Assembly: GCA_009768925.2 (NCBI GenBank)
Contig: VHIT02000024.1
Coordinates: 1 to 64,000, forward strand
Direction of reading: 5' to 3'
Source: Cryptosporidium bovis
Taxonomy: Eukaryota; Apicomplexa; Conoidasida; Eucoccidiorida; Cryptosporidiidae
Length of the DNA: 64,000 bases
The position numbers and the translations under genes were made by a program. Position 1 is the stretch's first letter, and each line of letters starts with the position of its first letter. The notes under the pieces were generated by a model. The model had not been told where the DNA came from. It was given only the letters and a program-made list of their open reading frames with translations, and searched no databases. Below are positions 39,742 through 50,487 of this stretch, one piece after another.

Positions 39742-41031
39742 ATGAAGATGGCAGTTTCAAATCTTGCAGATGATATAAAATTCATAGATATCGGTTCTAA
39801 TTTGACCGATTTAATGTTTCAGGGTGTTTACAACGGGAGAAGACATCATAATCCTGATTTGAATAGGTAGGTTTTGTTAGCAGTAACAGCAAATTGCAAT
39901 AACTCATTTCATTTAAAAAAAATTGTTATTACTACCATTAAAGAGTTATAGAAAGAGCCAAAAATGGTGGATTGGAAAAGATAATAATAACATCGGGCAA
40001 TTACGAGGAGTGTGTTCAATCACTAAAAATATGTCAAGAATACGATCCGGAACACAATTTTTTGTTTACAACAGTAGGAGTTCATCCAACAAGAACTAGA
40101 GTAAGTTTACTCTCTTTTTATCAAGGGCAAAAAGAAGTTTAATAAATATCGTATAAAATATTAATATTTTAACCATAAATAACTTATTAAATTTCAATAC
40201 GAATAAATAGGAGTTTCTATGTGATAGTTGTAGGGATATAGAAAATGTGGAACTAGATTGCAGTAAATGTGATGAACACTCAAAGTATTATATGCATAAA
40301 CTAAAAGAATTAATCAAAAAAAATGCGAAACGCATAGTAGCAATTGGTGAATTTGGTTTAGATTCGGAAAGAACACAATTTTCGAATATGTCCATACAAG
40401 AAAAATATTTTGAATTGCAGTTTGAATTATTAAAAGAACAAAATCTTCCAATGTTTCTTCATATGAGAACTAGTTTTTCAACACAAGAAAATAAGGGTGA
40501 ACATAATAATAATAGTTGTTTCTTGAAATTTACTGAAATATTAAATAAATACAAATATTTGTGGGAGCGCAAGAAAGGAGTTGTACATTCATTTACTGGG
40601 AGCGTTAATGAATTAAATGTGATTTTGGATATGGGTTTAGATATAGGAATAAATGGATGTTCTTTAAAATCAGATGAAAATTTAAGTGTCGTTTCAAGAA
40701 TACCTGTTGATAGATTACATATTGAAACAGGTAAGTTTGTTTTTTTCTTACTTTTTAAGGTTTAATAGATTTAAACAGCAAATTCATAGATTCACCTTGG
40801 TGTGACATTAAAAAAACACATTCAAGTTACTCATATATAGATACACATTTTCCAGAAGTATCAAAACCTGCGAAGTGGCTAGAAAATATGCTTGTTAGGG
40901 CGAGAAATGAACCCGTAAAGATTATACAAGTTGCCCAGATATTGCATAAGAACTTGAATTGCAACTTATCATTTAACGAATTTTCATTACAAGTATACAA
41001 TAATACAAAAAGAATGTATTTCAATATTTAA
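39742..41031 (+). CDS. TatD family deoxyribonuclease, four exons
   Basis: Exons 39742-39866, 39944-40100, 40211-40730 and 40790-41031 join in phase to give 347 residues; introns are 77, 110 and 59 bases. TatD metal-nuclease landmarks appear in order: FIDIGSNLTD, a TSGN strand, TTVGVHPTR, AIGEFGLDS, PMFLHMR, VVHSFTG, and IETDSPWCD, which forms only when exons 3 and 4 are joined at ACAG/ATTC. This assembly also gives the C terminus VAQILHKNLN...NNTKRMYFNI typical of the family. Proposed role: 3'-5' DNase in repair or DNA turnover. Confidence 0.85.
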
Positions 41032-41712
41032 TGAGCATTAGCTTATATACTATATTGAAAAAAATATTTTCCTCTTGTTACAAAGAGAAATGTGACTTAA
41101 TAAGGTTACAGTTACAACAATAATTGAAATTACAGTAATTGTTAACAACACAACTATGCAGGATGAGTGCAATCCTATTTTCCTATTAAGCCAAAAGCTT
41201 CTCCGGTCCAATATTGGACTTGGAACAAAAAACTGTGGGGATTACAGACAGAGATGAAAAGGAAGAACGAAAATAATAGGCAGATAAAAGCTGAATATAA
41301 ACATTATAATAGTACGTATTATTTGGGAAAAAAGTTGTAACATTATGTAGTTAATTGGATAGTTCTGGTATAGTGCACAAACCTGTTTTTTTCTAGTTAA
41401 TTACTAAGTAAAGATTGTTTTTTTCTTAATACAGATCAAAATAAGTTAGGTTTTTATCTAATTTTACAAGGGAAGTCTATTTATTTTTCTTTTCTCTTAA
41501 TAGGTTCTTCTACGAACACCAAATAGGAAAACGAAGTGTAGCTTGTCTTCTAACCCGCAATAAAATTGTGAGAAATGTAGTTTTGAAAGGGGAAGAAAGC
41601 GTCCAAGTGAGATTGGTTTAATTTATTTGTGGACAAGGATAGTGTATGTGAATGCATAACACATTAAATTATACATTCGCATACACAACCTTGTATTTTT
41701 AATAAAATATAC
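41032..41712. other. Intergenic region with palindrome
   Basis: 681 bases without an open frame. It is less AT-rich around 41160-41260 and 41500-41620 than other spacers. It contains the 14-base palindrome GTCCAATATTGGAC (41206-41219) and GTGGGG (near 41234-41239). It could hold a promoter for the acyltransferase or a small RNA; no RNA family was recognised. Confidence 0.4.
41206..41219. repeat. 14-base perfect palindrome
   Basis: GTCCAATATTGGAC reads the same on both strands and contains two facing CCAAT boxes. It lies about 500 bases upstream of the acyltransferase ATG. Confidence 0.45.
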
Positions 41713-42926
41713 ATGGAAAATAAAAAGTATAGTTTGATTATGAAGAATGTAAAAAGTAAAAAAAATAAGAAAGAAGTTAAATTAGAAGGTAACATAAAAA
41801 TAGTAGATATACCTTTTGAAGTTGACGGTAAATTTGCATACAATGAATATATTGGGTGTGTGGCATATACAATATTGATATCTATATGGGCCTTGTCTAT
41901 ATTTATTCCAATAGCACTATTATATTGGTTTTATGTCGGAAACTGGTTATTATTTGATTTATTTCTACTAATAATATTAATACCAATACTTTTTAGGATA
42001 AATGATAATATTCCTTTATTTTTGAAAAAACTATGTAATTTTATAACTAAAGATATACATTTTTGGACAGGTATGTTTAATTATTCAAATAAACACTAAA
42101 ACTAAAATAATAATAATTTAAATGAATTTGAATCTATGAATCTAATTGAATAGGACCTGCAAGAATTATAATAGAAGAACCAGACTTGGATGTTAATGAT
42201 AAACAATTACTCTGTATACATCCTCACGGTATATTGGGGATAGGTTCGATGTATTTAACTATATCTGGGATAATAAATAAATGTTTTTATCTTATAGTGA
42301 CAGAATCTCTTGTCTGGTTTCAACCAATAATAAATATAGTACTTAATTCAGCAGTAAAATTAAGAGGTGCAAGTCATACATCGTTTAAAAACACAATGAT
42401 GAAAGGGGAAGGCCCATTATTAATGTTTCCAGGAGGATTTCATGAGACTATATTGTTAAGTTGGGGGGTAGATCACATATATGCTAAGAAAAGATTTGGT
42501 TTTATAAAGTATTGTTTAAAATATAACTATTCAATTCGCCCTGTATATGTATTTGGGGAGTGTTTATCTTTTCACCAACTTCAATATTTCAAAAAATTTA
42601 GATGGTTTTTAAATGATTTTAGCCTTCCTAGCGTACTTTTTTGTGGGGAAACTTGGTGGAATCCGCTTCTTCCTGTTAAAAACGTCCCATATTTAATTGT
42701 TATAGGTAGACCAATCGTTTGTTGTCATGAAACAAATTGCATTGATAATCAAAGTAATGACCAGCATCCCTCCAGAGAATTAATTAGGGAATATCAATCT
42801 CTCTACATTGGAAACTTGAAGAGGATATACAAGGAGTATTCTCAATACTATGTTGAGTGCTACAGGGACAATCCAAACATTCAAAGATATTTAAAATGCA
42901 AACTTACTGAGCTTAAAATAGATTGA
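41713..42926 (+). CDS. DGAT2-type acyltransferase, two exons
   Basis: Exons 41713-42070 and 42154-42926 join over an 83-base intron to give 376 residues. Two adjacent hydrophobic segments near residues 50-100 form the DGAT2 membrane hairpin. After it come the catalytic HPHG (CIHPHGILGIGS), NSAVKLRGA, LMFPGGFHE and VYVFGE, all DGAT2/MGAT family blocks. The enzyme would acylate diacylglycerol, or a related acceptor, at the ER to make storage lipid. The joint (ACAG/GACC) restores GPARIIIEE before the catalytic block. Substrate specificity is not visible. Confidence 0.85.
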
Positions 42927-43445
42927 TTTGTATGGTTGTATATTACTAAGACATTTGTACAGTGATTTGGTGTTCGTTGGACTGTACTACACAATTCATT
43001 ATAAACATATATATACATATGCAAAAATGAATTAGGTTATTAATTTGTTTTAATTTTCTACTTTATTTTCTAAATTTTTACCTGCCTACACCATAATGTA
43101 AGTGCTTTATAATGTGACATTGTTCTATTCTAGTAACGTATATATGTAACTAATTAGAGGCATGTAATCACTGGGTGATCCATATGGATGACTTTAGATA
43201 TGTGGGAGTAAGTAGGGAGAAAAGGTAAGGAAATGGACTTATTGATATTTAATTAATGAATAAGTAAAATTAGTAATTCTGGTAATTATTATACAATTAA
43301 AAAATAATAAAAAAAGAAATTAAAGCAAAACATTACAGTGATTATCTATTTTTCTTTTAATTGGTGTAACTTTGAATATATAACAATAAAGAAGTTCGTT
43401 CATTGATTTTCGTGTTGAATTAGATAATTTTTCATTTAATAATAT
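42927..43445. other. Convergent intergenic region, DGAT2 / beta-COP
   Basis: 519 bases between two stop codons. AT-rich, with ATATATATACATATGC-type runs near 43008-43025. No gene or conserved motif is seen. Confidence 0.4.
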
Positions 43446-46400
43446 TCAATGTATATCACCAAAATCAATATTTAAAAGTTGTGAGTGTGAACGACTATAG
43501 TAATCACTACCTTTTTTTCTCCCAATTATAGTGTCTGCAACACTTTTTTTATTATCACTATTATTATTATTATTATTATCCTTGGGTACTTTCCTTTGTA
43601 ATGACAGAATGTGATCACCTAAAGATAACGCAATACCTTGAGTTCTGCTCCTAATTCTAACGGTACCAGATATAAATTTATCTTTACTTGAGGATAAACA
43701 TGTAGTCCCACTTTCCTTTTCTTTATTTTGATTACAAGTTTGTTTTTCTAGACTAACATTAATAAGAGCATCTTCGCCAAATATGCTTTTGGCATATAAA
43801 TTGGCAGCAAAAAATGACGATTGGTTTTCCATTTTAAGAAGATGAGATTCACTGTTATTCAAGACATTTTCGCTGTTATTACCGCTTACATTGTTATCAA
43901 CAATTGAAAGTTTTGTTTCTTTTATTAAATAACTCAAAAATTGAATGAATGAGTCACAGCTTGAATGTATAGGTATTTTATTCTCCCACTCGAATTCTGA
44001 CCATAATTGTCTAAATAAAGAGGATTGTATATTTGAATTAGTAATAAAGTCTATCAAATGAATATTTATCTCATTTAATATTACAATATCACTTTGTGAA
44101 GACATACTAGATGATGAAGATGATAATGGTGAAAGTGTTGAAGATTGATGTGATGATAAGGATGAACCAACGTTATCACTGTTATTGCCGTTTTTCATTT
44201 GAAAAGTAACAAATCCGAACAAAATCCCCGTTTCTATTGATTTCACCTGTGAAATCGAATAGACATGTATCACCTCCATAGGCTCCAAGTGACTGATTTG
44301 TTGAGGTTTCTCTATTACCCTCAAATTACCGTATGGATATAATTCTATTTGAATATTTTGTATAGCTTTATTGCTTTGATTAGTCACTATTAACTCCAGC
44401 AATACATCCTGGTTTTGAACTTGTATTATTGCCTCGATAAATATTGGATCGCTTATTCCTGTTATTGGGAATATTCTTTTAGATGAACAAGTAGATTTTT
44501 CACCAATCAAGTCATTTTTTGCATTTAACTGAAAACAGTTACCTGAAAAATCATTTTCAATACCGTAGTGGAATTGATTACCATTATTATTGTCATAGTA
44601 ATAACAGTCGTCATCATTTACATGCAATACATCAACATTACTTGAAAACAATTTCTCTTTTATTTGTCTAAAATTGATAGTTTGAAAAGACTTTCTTTCT
44701 TTGATTTTTATTCTCTCACCCGTAATTGAGCCTAATGTTGCATTGCCCTTATTTTCACTACTGTAATTTAAAGTACCACTATTTAGAGCCTTATTACAAA
44801 TCCCACTTTCCAATGTTGGGAAAAGTTTATTTCTAAGAGAAACTGTTTTCTTACTCGGTTGAAAGACACTTTCTCCCTCAATATCAACTTTTTTTTCTTC
44901 ACCCAAATCGTTGTAAAGGGACTTCAAAATGATGTAGCAGTGGCTTAATCTGTGGGTAGTATCATTGATCAAACCTCCACTTTTGTTGTCGTTCATACAA
45001 TATTTTAAAAAACACACAACAATGTAAAGAACTTTGTTGTATATATCTAGCCCCAGAAAATACAAATTATAGTCTTTATCAACATCATTGTTATTCTTGT
45101 CACAATTATCGTCCTTATTTTTAACATTCACGCGAAACATAAGCAATTTAACAAGAGAGACAGCAATACTAGCCATAAGCAAAAGATCATCCTCTTTTAC
45201 TATTAAGTTTCTAAGATAAACGCCAAAATTTGCGTTTTTGGTAGAATACAGAAATTCGCCTCCATCGGGCATTTCACCAGTAGCATTTACAGCATTTGTT
45301 TCTATGTCTTGTGTTCCATAAGTTCCGTCTTCCAATATAACAGTTTTGGTCACAGTGTTTGTCTTATTACCAACAACTGAGTTACTACCATTACTATCCG
45401 TATTTAAACTATCAGTACAATTAATATTCCTCGAACCATTTACCAATGGTAATGGTTTTAAAAGTGATTCTATAATCGTTATAATCTCTGATATCTTACA
45501 ACCTTTATCGTAATTGCATTCACTTAGTATCCAAAGACAAGTTCTTATTGGTCTGCTAAACTGAATATACGGAAGCTGAAAAATAATTTTGTCTATTATT
45601 TCCTTTTGATAATTTGGATAGCTAATTACCATTTCTTTCAAGAACTGAGTTATCTCATTAACAATTATTGGATTATCGCAAGTCATAAAATTAATTAATA
45701 TTGAATTTAACATTAAATTGAATGTTATATTGTGGTATTTTCTAATTATTTCATGAAGTGATTTTATTAATATTAGTTGATACTGCTGGAACTGTTGTTT
45801 TTCTGATAGTCTAATATTTCCTCCAATAATTATATTATTGGTTCCAAAATGATGAGCGTGATGATGGAAAGTTACCCCACCCCCAAATGCTAAATTAATA
45901 TTCGAATCATAACTATTATTTCCATCATTATTTCCTGCATTGCTGGGACTTCCAAACTCTAAACAAGTCCCACCATTTGAAGCATCACTGGAGTTCTTGC
46001 TAGATATTTCCTGTAAGTGTTTTAAAATAAATTGAAATATGTCCAAACAGTTATTTTTTGTGAGAAGAAAATTCATCACGATGTCAATAACCTTTATTTG
46101 TATTGAAAAACAATTTGAACAAAGCAATACTCTAAGTAAATCTTTAATAAAACATCTTTGTAATGTATATAACGCTGATGTCATTGATGTTATTTTAGAC
46201 ATTTTGTTTAATACTATGTAACGTATATTGTTATCTGATTGATTGAGTAATATATTTATATATGCTTGTATAGCTATCTTTATTGTACTATTTGGGCTTA
46301 CATTACCTATTTTAATTAGTGTATTGGCTCCCTCATATGATACAGATAAAGAGCCAGACTGAACAATGTTTATTATTAATTGTAATAAATTATTTCTATA

Positions 46401-47123
46401 ATTTGGGAAGTCGCAGTATATGTTACCCAATAACTCCAATAACAATAATTGTATTGCATCACCCATATATGTTACATTGTCCTGTATAGACAATATATAT
46501 CTTAAAGACCTTTCGACATCACAATATGTTAATACTAAAAAAGCGTTTCTTTTTGTAGATATATCTCCTTCTATTAATAATAATTTTTCTACTTCATCTA
46601 CTGCATTTGGTATTACATCAATACCAAATGTCTTTATTATTGAATATATACACATAACAGCATTCCTTCTCACATAAAAATGTCTGTGTTTTAAGTTTTC
46701 TATTATTGATTCTATAAGTGGTTGTATTAATTTAATAAATCTTAAATTACACAATAAACGGAGTGTTGAACCTCTTATATACTCATTTGGATGCTGTAGA
46801 TCGTTTCTTAATGCATTACAAACCAATATCATCTCTTCCTTCAGAGTACCATCACTATTACATTTCTCAACTATTTCCCAATATAACTGCAAGTACTTTT
46901 TTACCTTGTGATTGTTACTTTGCACAACATATCTTATTACTGTCATTAATAGTCTGCTATAGGATTCACCATGTGTCATCCATATTATTAATTCTCTAAG
47001 TGCCTTACATTTTTCAGTATCATTCGGATCTTCCAATTTTTTCTGTAACTCTGAGCTTGTAGGTGCACTTACTCCTGTTCTAGGTGGCACTAACAATGTA
47101 CAATTCTTCTCATATTCGTACAT
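43446..47123 (-). CDS. Coatomer subunit beta (beta-COP)
   Basis: A 1225-residue COPI coat subunit for Golgi-to-ER and intra-Golgi vesicles. The N-terminal adaptin-like helical repeats are plain: LREL IIWMTHGES, then NHKVKKYLQLYWEI, LVCNALRNDLQHPNEYIRGSTLR and HRHFYVRRNAVMCI. The C-terminal appendage follows (DPIFIEAIIQVQNQDVLLELIVTNQS...). It is some 250 residues longer than animal beta-COP because of Asn/Ser-rich insertions, for example a Gly/Asn/His loop coded near 45790-45980. CCGCCAAA lies about 360 bases upstream. Confidence 0.92.
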   Translation of the reverse strand: MYEYEKNCTLLVPPRTGVSAPTSSELQKKLEDPNDTEKCKALRELIIWMTHGESYSRLLMTVIRYVVQSNNHKVKKYLQLYWEIVEKCNSDGTLKEEMILVCNALRNDLQHPNEYIRGSTLRLLCNLRFIKLIQPLIESIIENLKHRHFYVRRNAVMCIYSIIKTFGIDVIPNAVDEVEKLLLIEGDISTKRNAFLVLTYCDVERSLRYILSIQDNVTYMGDAIQLLLLELLGNIYCDFPNYRNNLLQLIINIVQSGSLSVSYEGANTLIKIGNVSPNSTIKIAIQAYINILLNQSDNNIRYIVLNKMSKITSMTSALYTLQRCFIKDLLRVLLCSNCFSIQIKVIDIVMNFLLTKNNCLDIFQFILKHLQEISSKNSSDASNGGTCLEFGSPSNAGNNDGNNSYDSNINLAFGGGVTFHHHAHHFGTNNIIIGGNIRLSEKQQFQQYQLILIKSLHEIIRKYHNITFNLMLNSILINFMTCDNPIIVNEITQFLKEMVISYPNYQKEIIDKIIFQLPYIQFSRPIRTCLWILSECNYDKGCKISEIITIIESLLKPLPLVNGSRNINCTDSLNTDSNGSNSVVGNKTNTVTKTVILEDGTYGTQDIETNAVNATGEMPDGGEFLYSTKNANFGVYLRNLIVKEDDLLLMASIAVSLVKLLMFRVNVKNKDDNCDKNNNDVDKDYNLYFLGLDIYNKVLYIVVCFLKYCMNDNKSGGLINDTTHRLSHCYIILKSLYNDLGEEKKVDIEGESVFQPSKKTVSLRNKLFPTLESGICNKALNSGTLNYSSENKGNATLGSITGERIKIKERKSFQTINFRQIKEKLFSSNVDVLHVNDDDCYYYDNNNGNQFHYGIENDFSGNCFQLNAKNDLIGEKSTCSSKRIFPITGISDPIFIEAIIQVQNQDVLLELIVTNQSNKAIQNIQIELYPYGNLRVIEKPQQISHLEPMEVIHVYSISQVKSIETGILFGFVTFQMKNGNNSDNVGSSLSSHQSSTLSPLSSSSSSMSSQSDIVILNEINIHLIDFITNSNIQSSLFRQLWSEFEWENKIPIHSSCDSFIQFLSYLIKETKLSIVDNNVSGNNSENVLNNSESHLLKMENQSSFFAANLYAKSIFGEDALINVSLEKQTCNQNKEKESGTTCLSSSKDKFISGTVRIRSRTQGIALSLGDHILSLQRKVPKDNNNNNNSDNKKSVADTIIGRKKGSDYYSRSHSQLLNIDFGDIH

Positions 47124-47393
47124 TATTCAGTTTAGATAAATAAACTGTATTTCCAACTATTATTATTTTTAAATGAAATTAAGTGGTTATTTATTGTAAT
47201 TGGTATTAACACAATGTCTATAATTATTACTGGCAATTTTTTTTGGTTAAAAAGTTTAATAGTACTTTATTCTCTTTTTCTTGTTATTATTACCTTTACT
47301 TATACTGTTGTTACAATACGCCTTTCTTTATCCTTATAAACCTCATTTCACCCCTCTTATTTTGCTCTTTGTTTATTTATTTTTGTGCTATAT

Positions 47394-47426
<33 letters not shown>

Positions 47427-47767
47427 TATTTACATATTAATGTTTGTTTAATAGTGCTACTTATGGAGCGGGAGGCATCACCGCCAAACAACTATTTCAT
47501 GTTGAAATTGCATGTTTAGTCACAAAGCACTAGTTTTTTACTTCACAGAAATTATTGGAGGAAAAAATGAGAGATTATTATTAAACTAATAGAGAACGTA
47601 ACAAAGAGCAATAAATAGAGAAGTTAATGAGAGAAATATAAGATTCATACATTCATTTATCAACTATATCTAAATAATTTATAAGAAAAATAATTTAATA
47701 ATATATATAATACTTAGATATACACGCATACTGTTATAAATATTTTGTAATTATACTTGTGATTTCT
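47124..47767. promoter_or_regulatory. beta-COP upstream region
   Basis: 644 bases between the acidic LRR-like gene stop and the beta-COP start. It holds a TA microsatellite at about 47396-47417 and CCGCCAAA at 47481-47488 (reverse TTTGGCGG). No gene is seen. Confidence 0.45.
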
Positions 47768-49999
47768 TTAAGTCCACTTTTCCTGGCCCATTTTAAATCT
47801 TAAATAGTTTTCTCTCGTTTCTGAAATCAGAGACTCTATGGCATCGTCCTCTTCTACTATCTTAACTTTGCTCACTTTTAAATTATTTATTTTACTGTTC
47901 ACATCTTGACAATTACCTTTCATTTTATATGATTTATTCTCGTTTTCCTCTAAACTCTTATGTTTATCCTTTTTCCCTTGTTCATCAGAATTTTCTTCAT
48001 TCTTGTTAAAGTCGCCATTTTCATCATCTTCATCCTCATCCTCATCCTCATCCTCATCATTTTCGGTACTGTCATCTTCATCCTCTTCTTCATAATCTTC
48101 ATCGTCTTCGGAGTCATAAAAATCATCATAATATTCTGTATCATTAGTATTTTCATTTCCTGTTGATTGATATTTAGAATCTGAATTAAGTGATATGTTA
48201 TTATCAGAAATAGAGCCATCGGAACATTGAGTATTACCATCACTCTTGTCTTTATCAATATTAAAATTAATGGGCTCATTTTTGATATTTGCCACAGAAT
48301 AATTTTGATAATAATTATCATTTACATCATCGGTATAAAAGTGGTAATTAAACTCATTAAAGACTAAGTCATTATTGACACTTTTAGTGCAATCAGAACA
48401 GTATGTTGAGTCAGGAATATTACTTAAATATTTATTAGTATCATTTACAGTACTTTTATATGTTCTTGAAATATCAATATAATTAATATTTGCATTAAGC
48501 AAATCATCATAATATGTTTTGGGGAATAAATACTCACATACCACATAAATGTTGTATTTGGTATATTTACTTTTATCTAGATATATGCCATTTTCTTTAA
48601 GTGGGTTACCAGTTAAATCAATAATTATTTTATTCTTAAAATAACTACAATTTTTAGTTATATAGATAAAAAAATCATCCGTTATAAAATTATTCGAAAA
48701 ATCTATAAACAATTCTCCGTCATGTTTATTAAAATCGTATTTTACACTTTTGTCTGTATCTTCATATTTCCTTTCACTAATTGCACCTCTAGTAATGTTG
48801 TATCTTTGTTTTACAATATAACTGAAAATGCCATATGCCTCTTTACTATTTATGCTATTATTTGAAAATGATATTTTATTCAATACACTAAAATTAAAAT
48901 CACTTTCAACTATATGTTTAATTATATTTGAAAGATCTGATTTAACATATCCATAATAATTATTATTTAATATTTCTGGTATTTTACTATAATATCTAGT
49001 GTATATTCTATCAATGATAATTTCATTTATTTTAATATTATTGTTAAAAATACAACTTAGTATTTTATAAATTTGGTAATCGCTTAATTGCGTATCTTTA
49101 ATCATAAAACGTCTCATTATGTATTTATTTCCTCCAAATATTCTCCCTAAAATACCATCTATTAAACAGTTGATATCACTATTATAATTTTCATCATGGT
49201 TTTGGCTGTTTTTATTGATAGAATTATCTTCATTCATCCTTAAACAATCGTCAGTTACAACCGTATTTTCAGATTGCATATTACAGTCATGGTTTAGCTC
49301 AAATCTACTATTTTTCACCACGAAACCGTTTTCATTACTGCCATTATTTATTCTACGTCTTTTACAATCTTTATATAAGAAGCTGCTGTTATTATTGGTA
49401 AATATACATGATTCAAAGTATATTTCCGATATCATTTTAACGTCATTTATCATATATAAAAATAACCAATCTAATATATACGATGTTGTTTTATTCTCCA
49501 ATGGAAACTCGTTATTGATAAATTTAATCCTTTTTATATTTTCAAATATTAATTTATATTTTTTTCTATTATTTATCATATAAATCATTATATCACTCAT
49601 TGTTTTCCACTTGCATATGTCTGTATTAATTATGATTAATTCTTCTACTTCATTGTATATATAATCATTAATATAGTCATTACTGTTGTATATTTTTATT
49701 TGTAATTGAATTATATCATATATTGTACCTTCAATTATTTTATTATCCTTTATTACTTTGTTAAATACTATTTCTAAATCGTTAATGATGTTATTTTCAT
49801 TTTTAATTGGTTTATAAACTGTTTCTTCGTTATTCGCTTTATTGAAAATATTCTCAATATAAATTGGATTTTTTACACTGTTAGCAGAAATATTGTAATT
49901 ATTAATAGTCTCATAATTACTTCGTATTTCGTTACCTATTCCATTGTGATTCCCATCTAGTGTTACTTTACTTTCATAGTCATTGTAATAACTACTCAT
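47768..49999 (-). CDS. LRR-like protein with acidic C-terminal tract
   Basis: A 743-residue protein of no family I can name. Degenerate leucine-rich repeats of ribonuclease-inhibitor type are suggested by pieces such as LNKISFSNNSINSKEAY and LFIDFSNNFITDDFF, followed by IIIDLTGNPLKENG. A strongly acidic run of Asp/Glu (coded about 48020-48110) and a Lys-rich C-terminal tail follow. There is no signal peptide or membrane segment. The layout (LRR, acidic tract, basic end) recalls nuclear histone- or RNA-binding LRR proteins, but that is only a resemblance. Confidence 0.6.
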   Translation of the reverse strand: MSSYYNDYESKVTLDGNHNGIGNEIRSNYETINNYNISANSVKNPIYIENIFNKANNEETVYKPIKNENNIINDLEIVFNKVIKDNKIIEGTIYDIIQLQIKIYNSNDYINDYIYNEVEELIIINTDICKWKTMSDIMIYMINNRKKYKLIFENIKRIKFINNEFPLENKTTSYILDWLFLYMINDVKMISEIYFESCIFTNNNSSFLYKDCKRRRINNGSNENGFVVKNSRFELNHDCNMQSENTVVTDDCLRMNEDNSINKNSQNHDENYNSDINCLIDGILGRIFGGNKYIMRRFMIKDTQLSDYQIYKILSCIFNNNIKINEIIIDRIYTRYYSKIPEILNNNYYGYVKSDLSNIIKHIVESDFNFSVLNKISFSNNSINSKEAYGIFSYIVKQRYNITRGAISERKYEDTDKSVKYDFNKHDGELFIDFSNNFITDDFFIYITKNCSYFKNKIIIDLTGNPLKENGIYLDKSKYTKYNIYVVCEYLFPKTYYDDLLNANINYIDISRTYKSTVNDTNKYLSNIPDSTYCSDCTKSVNNDLVFNEFNYHFYTDDVNDNYYQNYSVANIKNEPINFNIDKDKSDGNTQCSDGSISDNNISLNSDSKYQSTGNENTNDTEYYDDFYDSEDDEDYEEEDEDDSTENDEDEDEDEDEDDENGDFNKNEENSDEQGKKDKHKSLEENENKSYKMKGNCQDVNSKINNLKVSKVKIVEEDDAIESLISETRENYLRFKMGQEKWT

Positions 50000-50487
50000 T
50001 TCAATTGATGTATTATAAATAACATCGAATTACAATTAATTAAAGTCTCAGTTTTAAGTGTTACTATATTTATTTAAGCACATACATATATTTGATATAT
50101 ATAAATCCATAAGTATATTAAGTTCAAATAAAGACTTGTATACAGCAAAAATCTCAATGCTATCAGCAGCTCAAATTTAAATGAGGTTTATTTTAAAACT
50201 TGAATAGGAATATAAAATAACTTATATAATAAGTTATCAAAAGTCTTTAATGTTTTACTTTAAGCAATAGACATTTTCTTCTAGATTGCTTGATATTTAT
50301 TTGTATAGTGATACAACTATTAAACTTGTAGGGAAATTATAAGTTTTTTCTTTTTATTCGCTGTGTTTACCACCTTTTCGTTATAACTTCGTGTTATAAA
50401 TAAAAATTATTTAATTTACTGTAATCAGTGTCTATATTCACCTTTATTTATTTATATTTGTGTTTTTTTTCTTTTTTTTTAATACAA
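50000..50487. other. Intergenic region
   Basis: 488 AT-rich bases between the secreted-protein stop and the LRR-like gene start, both minus strand. It should hold the LRR-like gene's promoter. No GC core, TGCATGCA or gene is seen. Confidence 0.4.

Noticed and set aside
47396-47417. TA run as a possible origin or special element
   Set aside because: A simple dinucleotide repeat like others in AT-rich spacers; nothing else supports a function.
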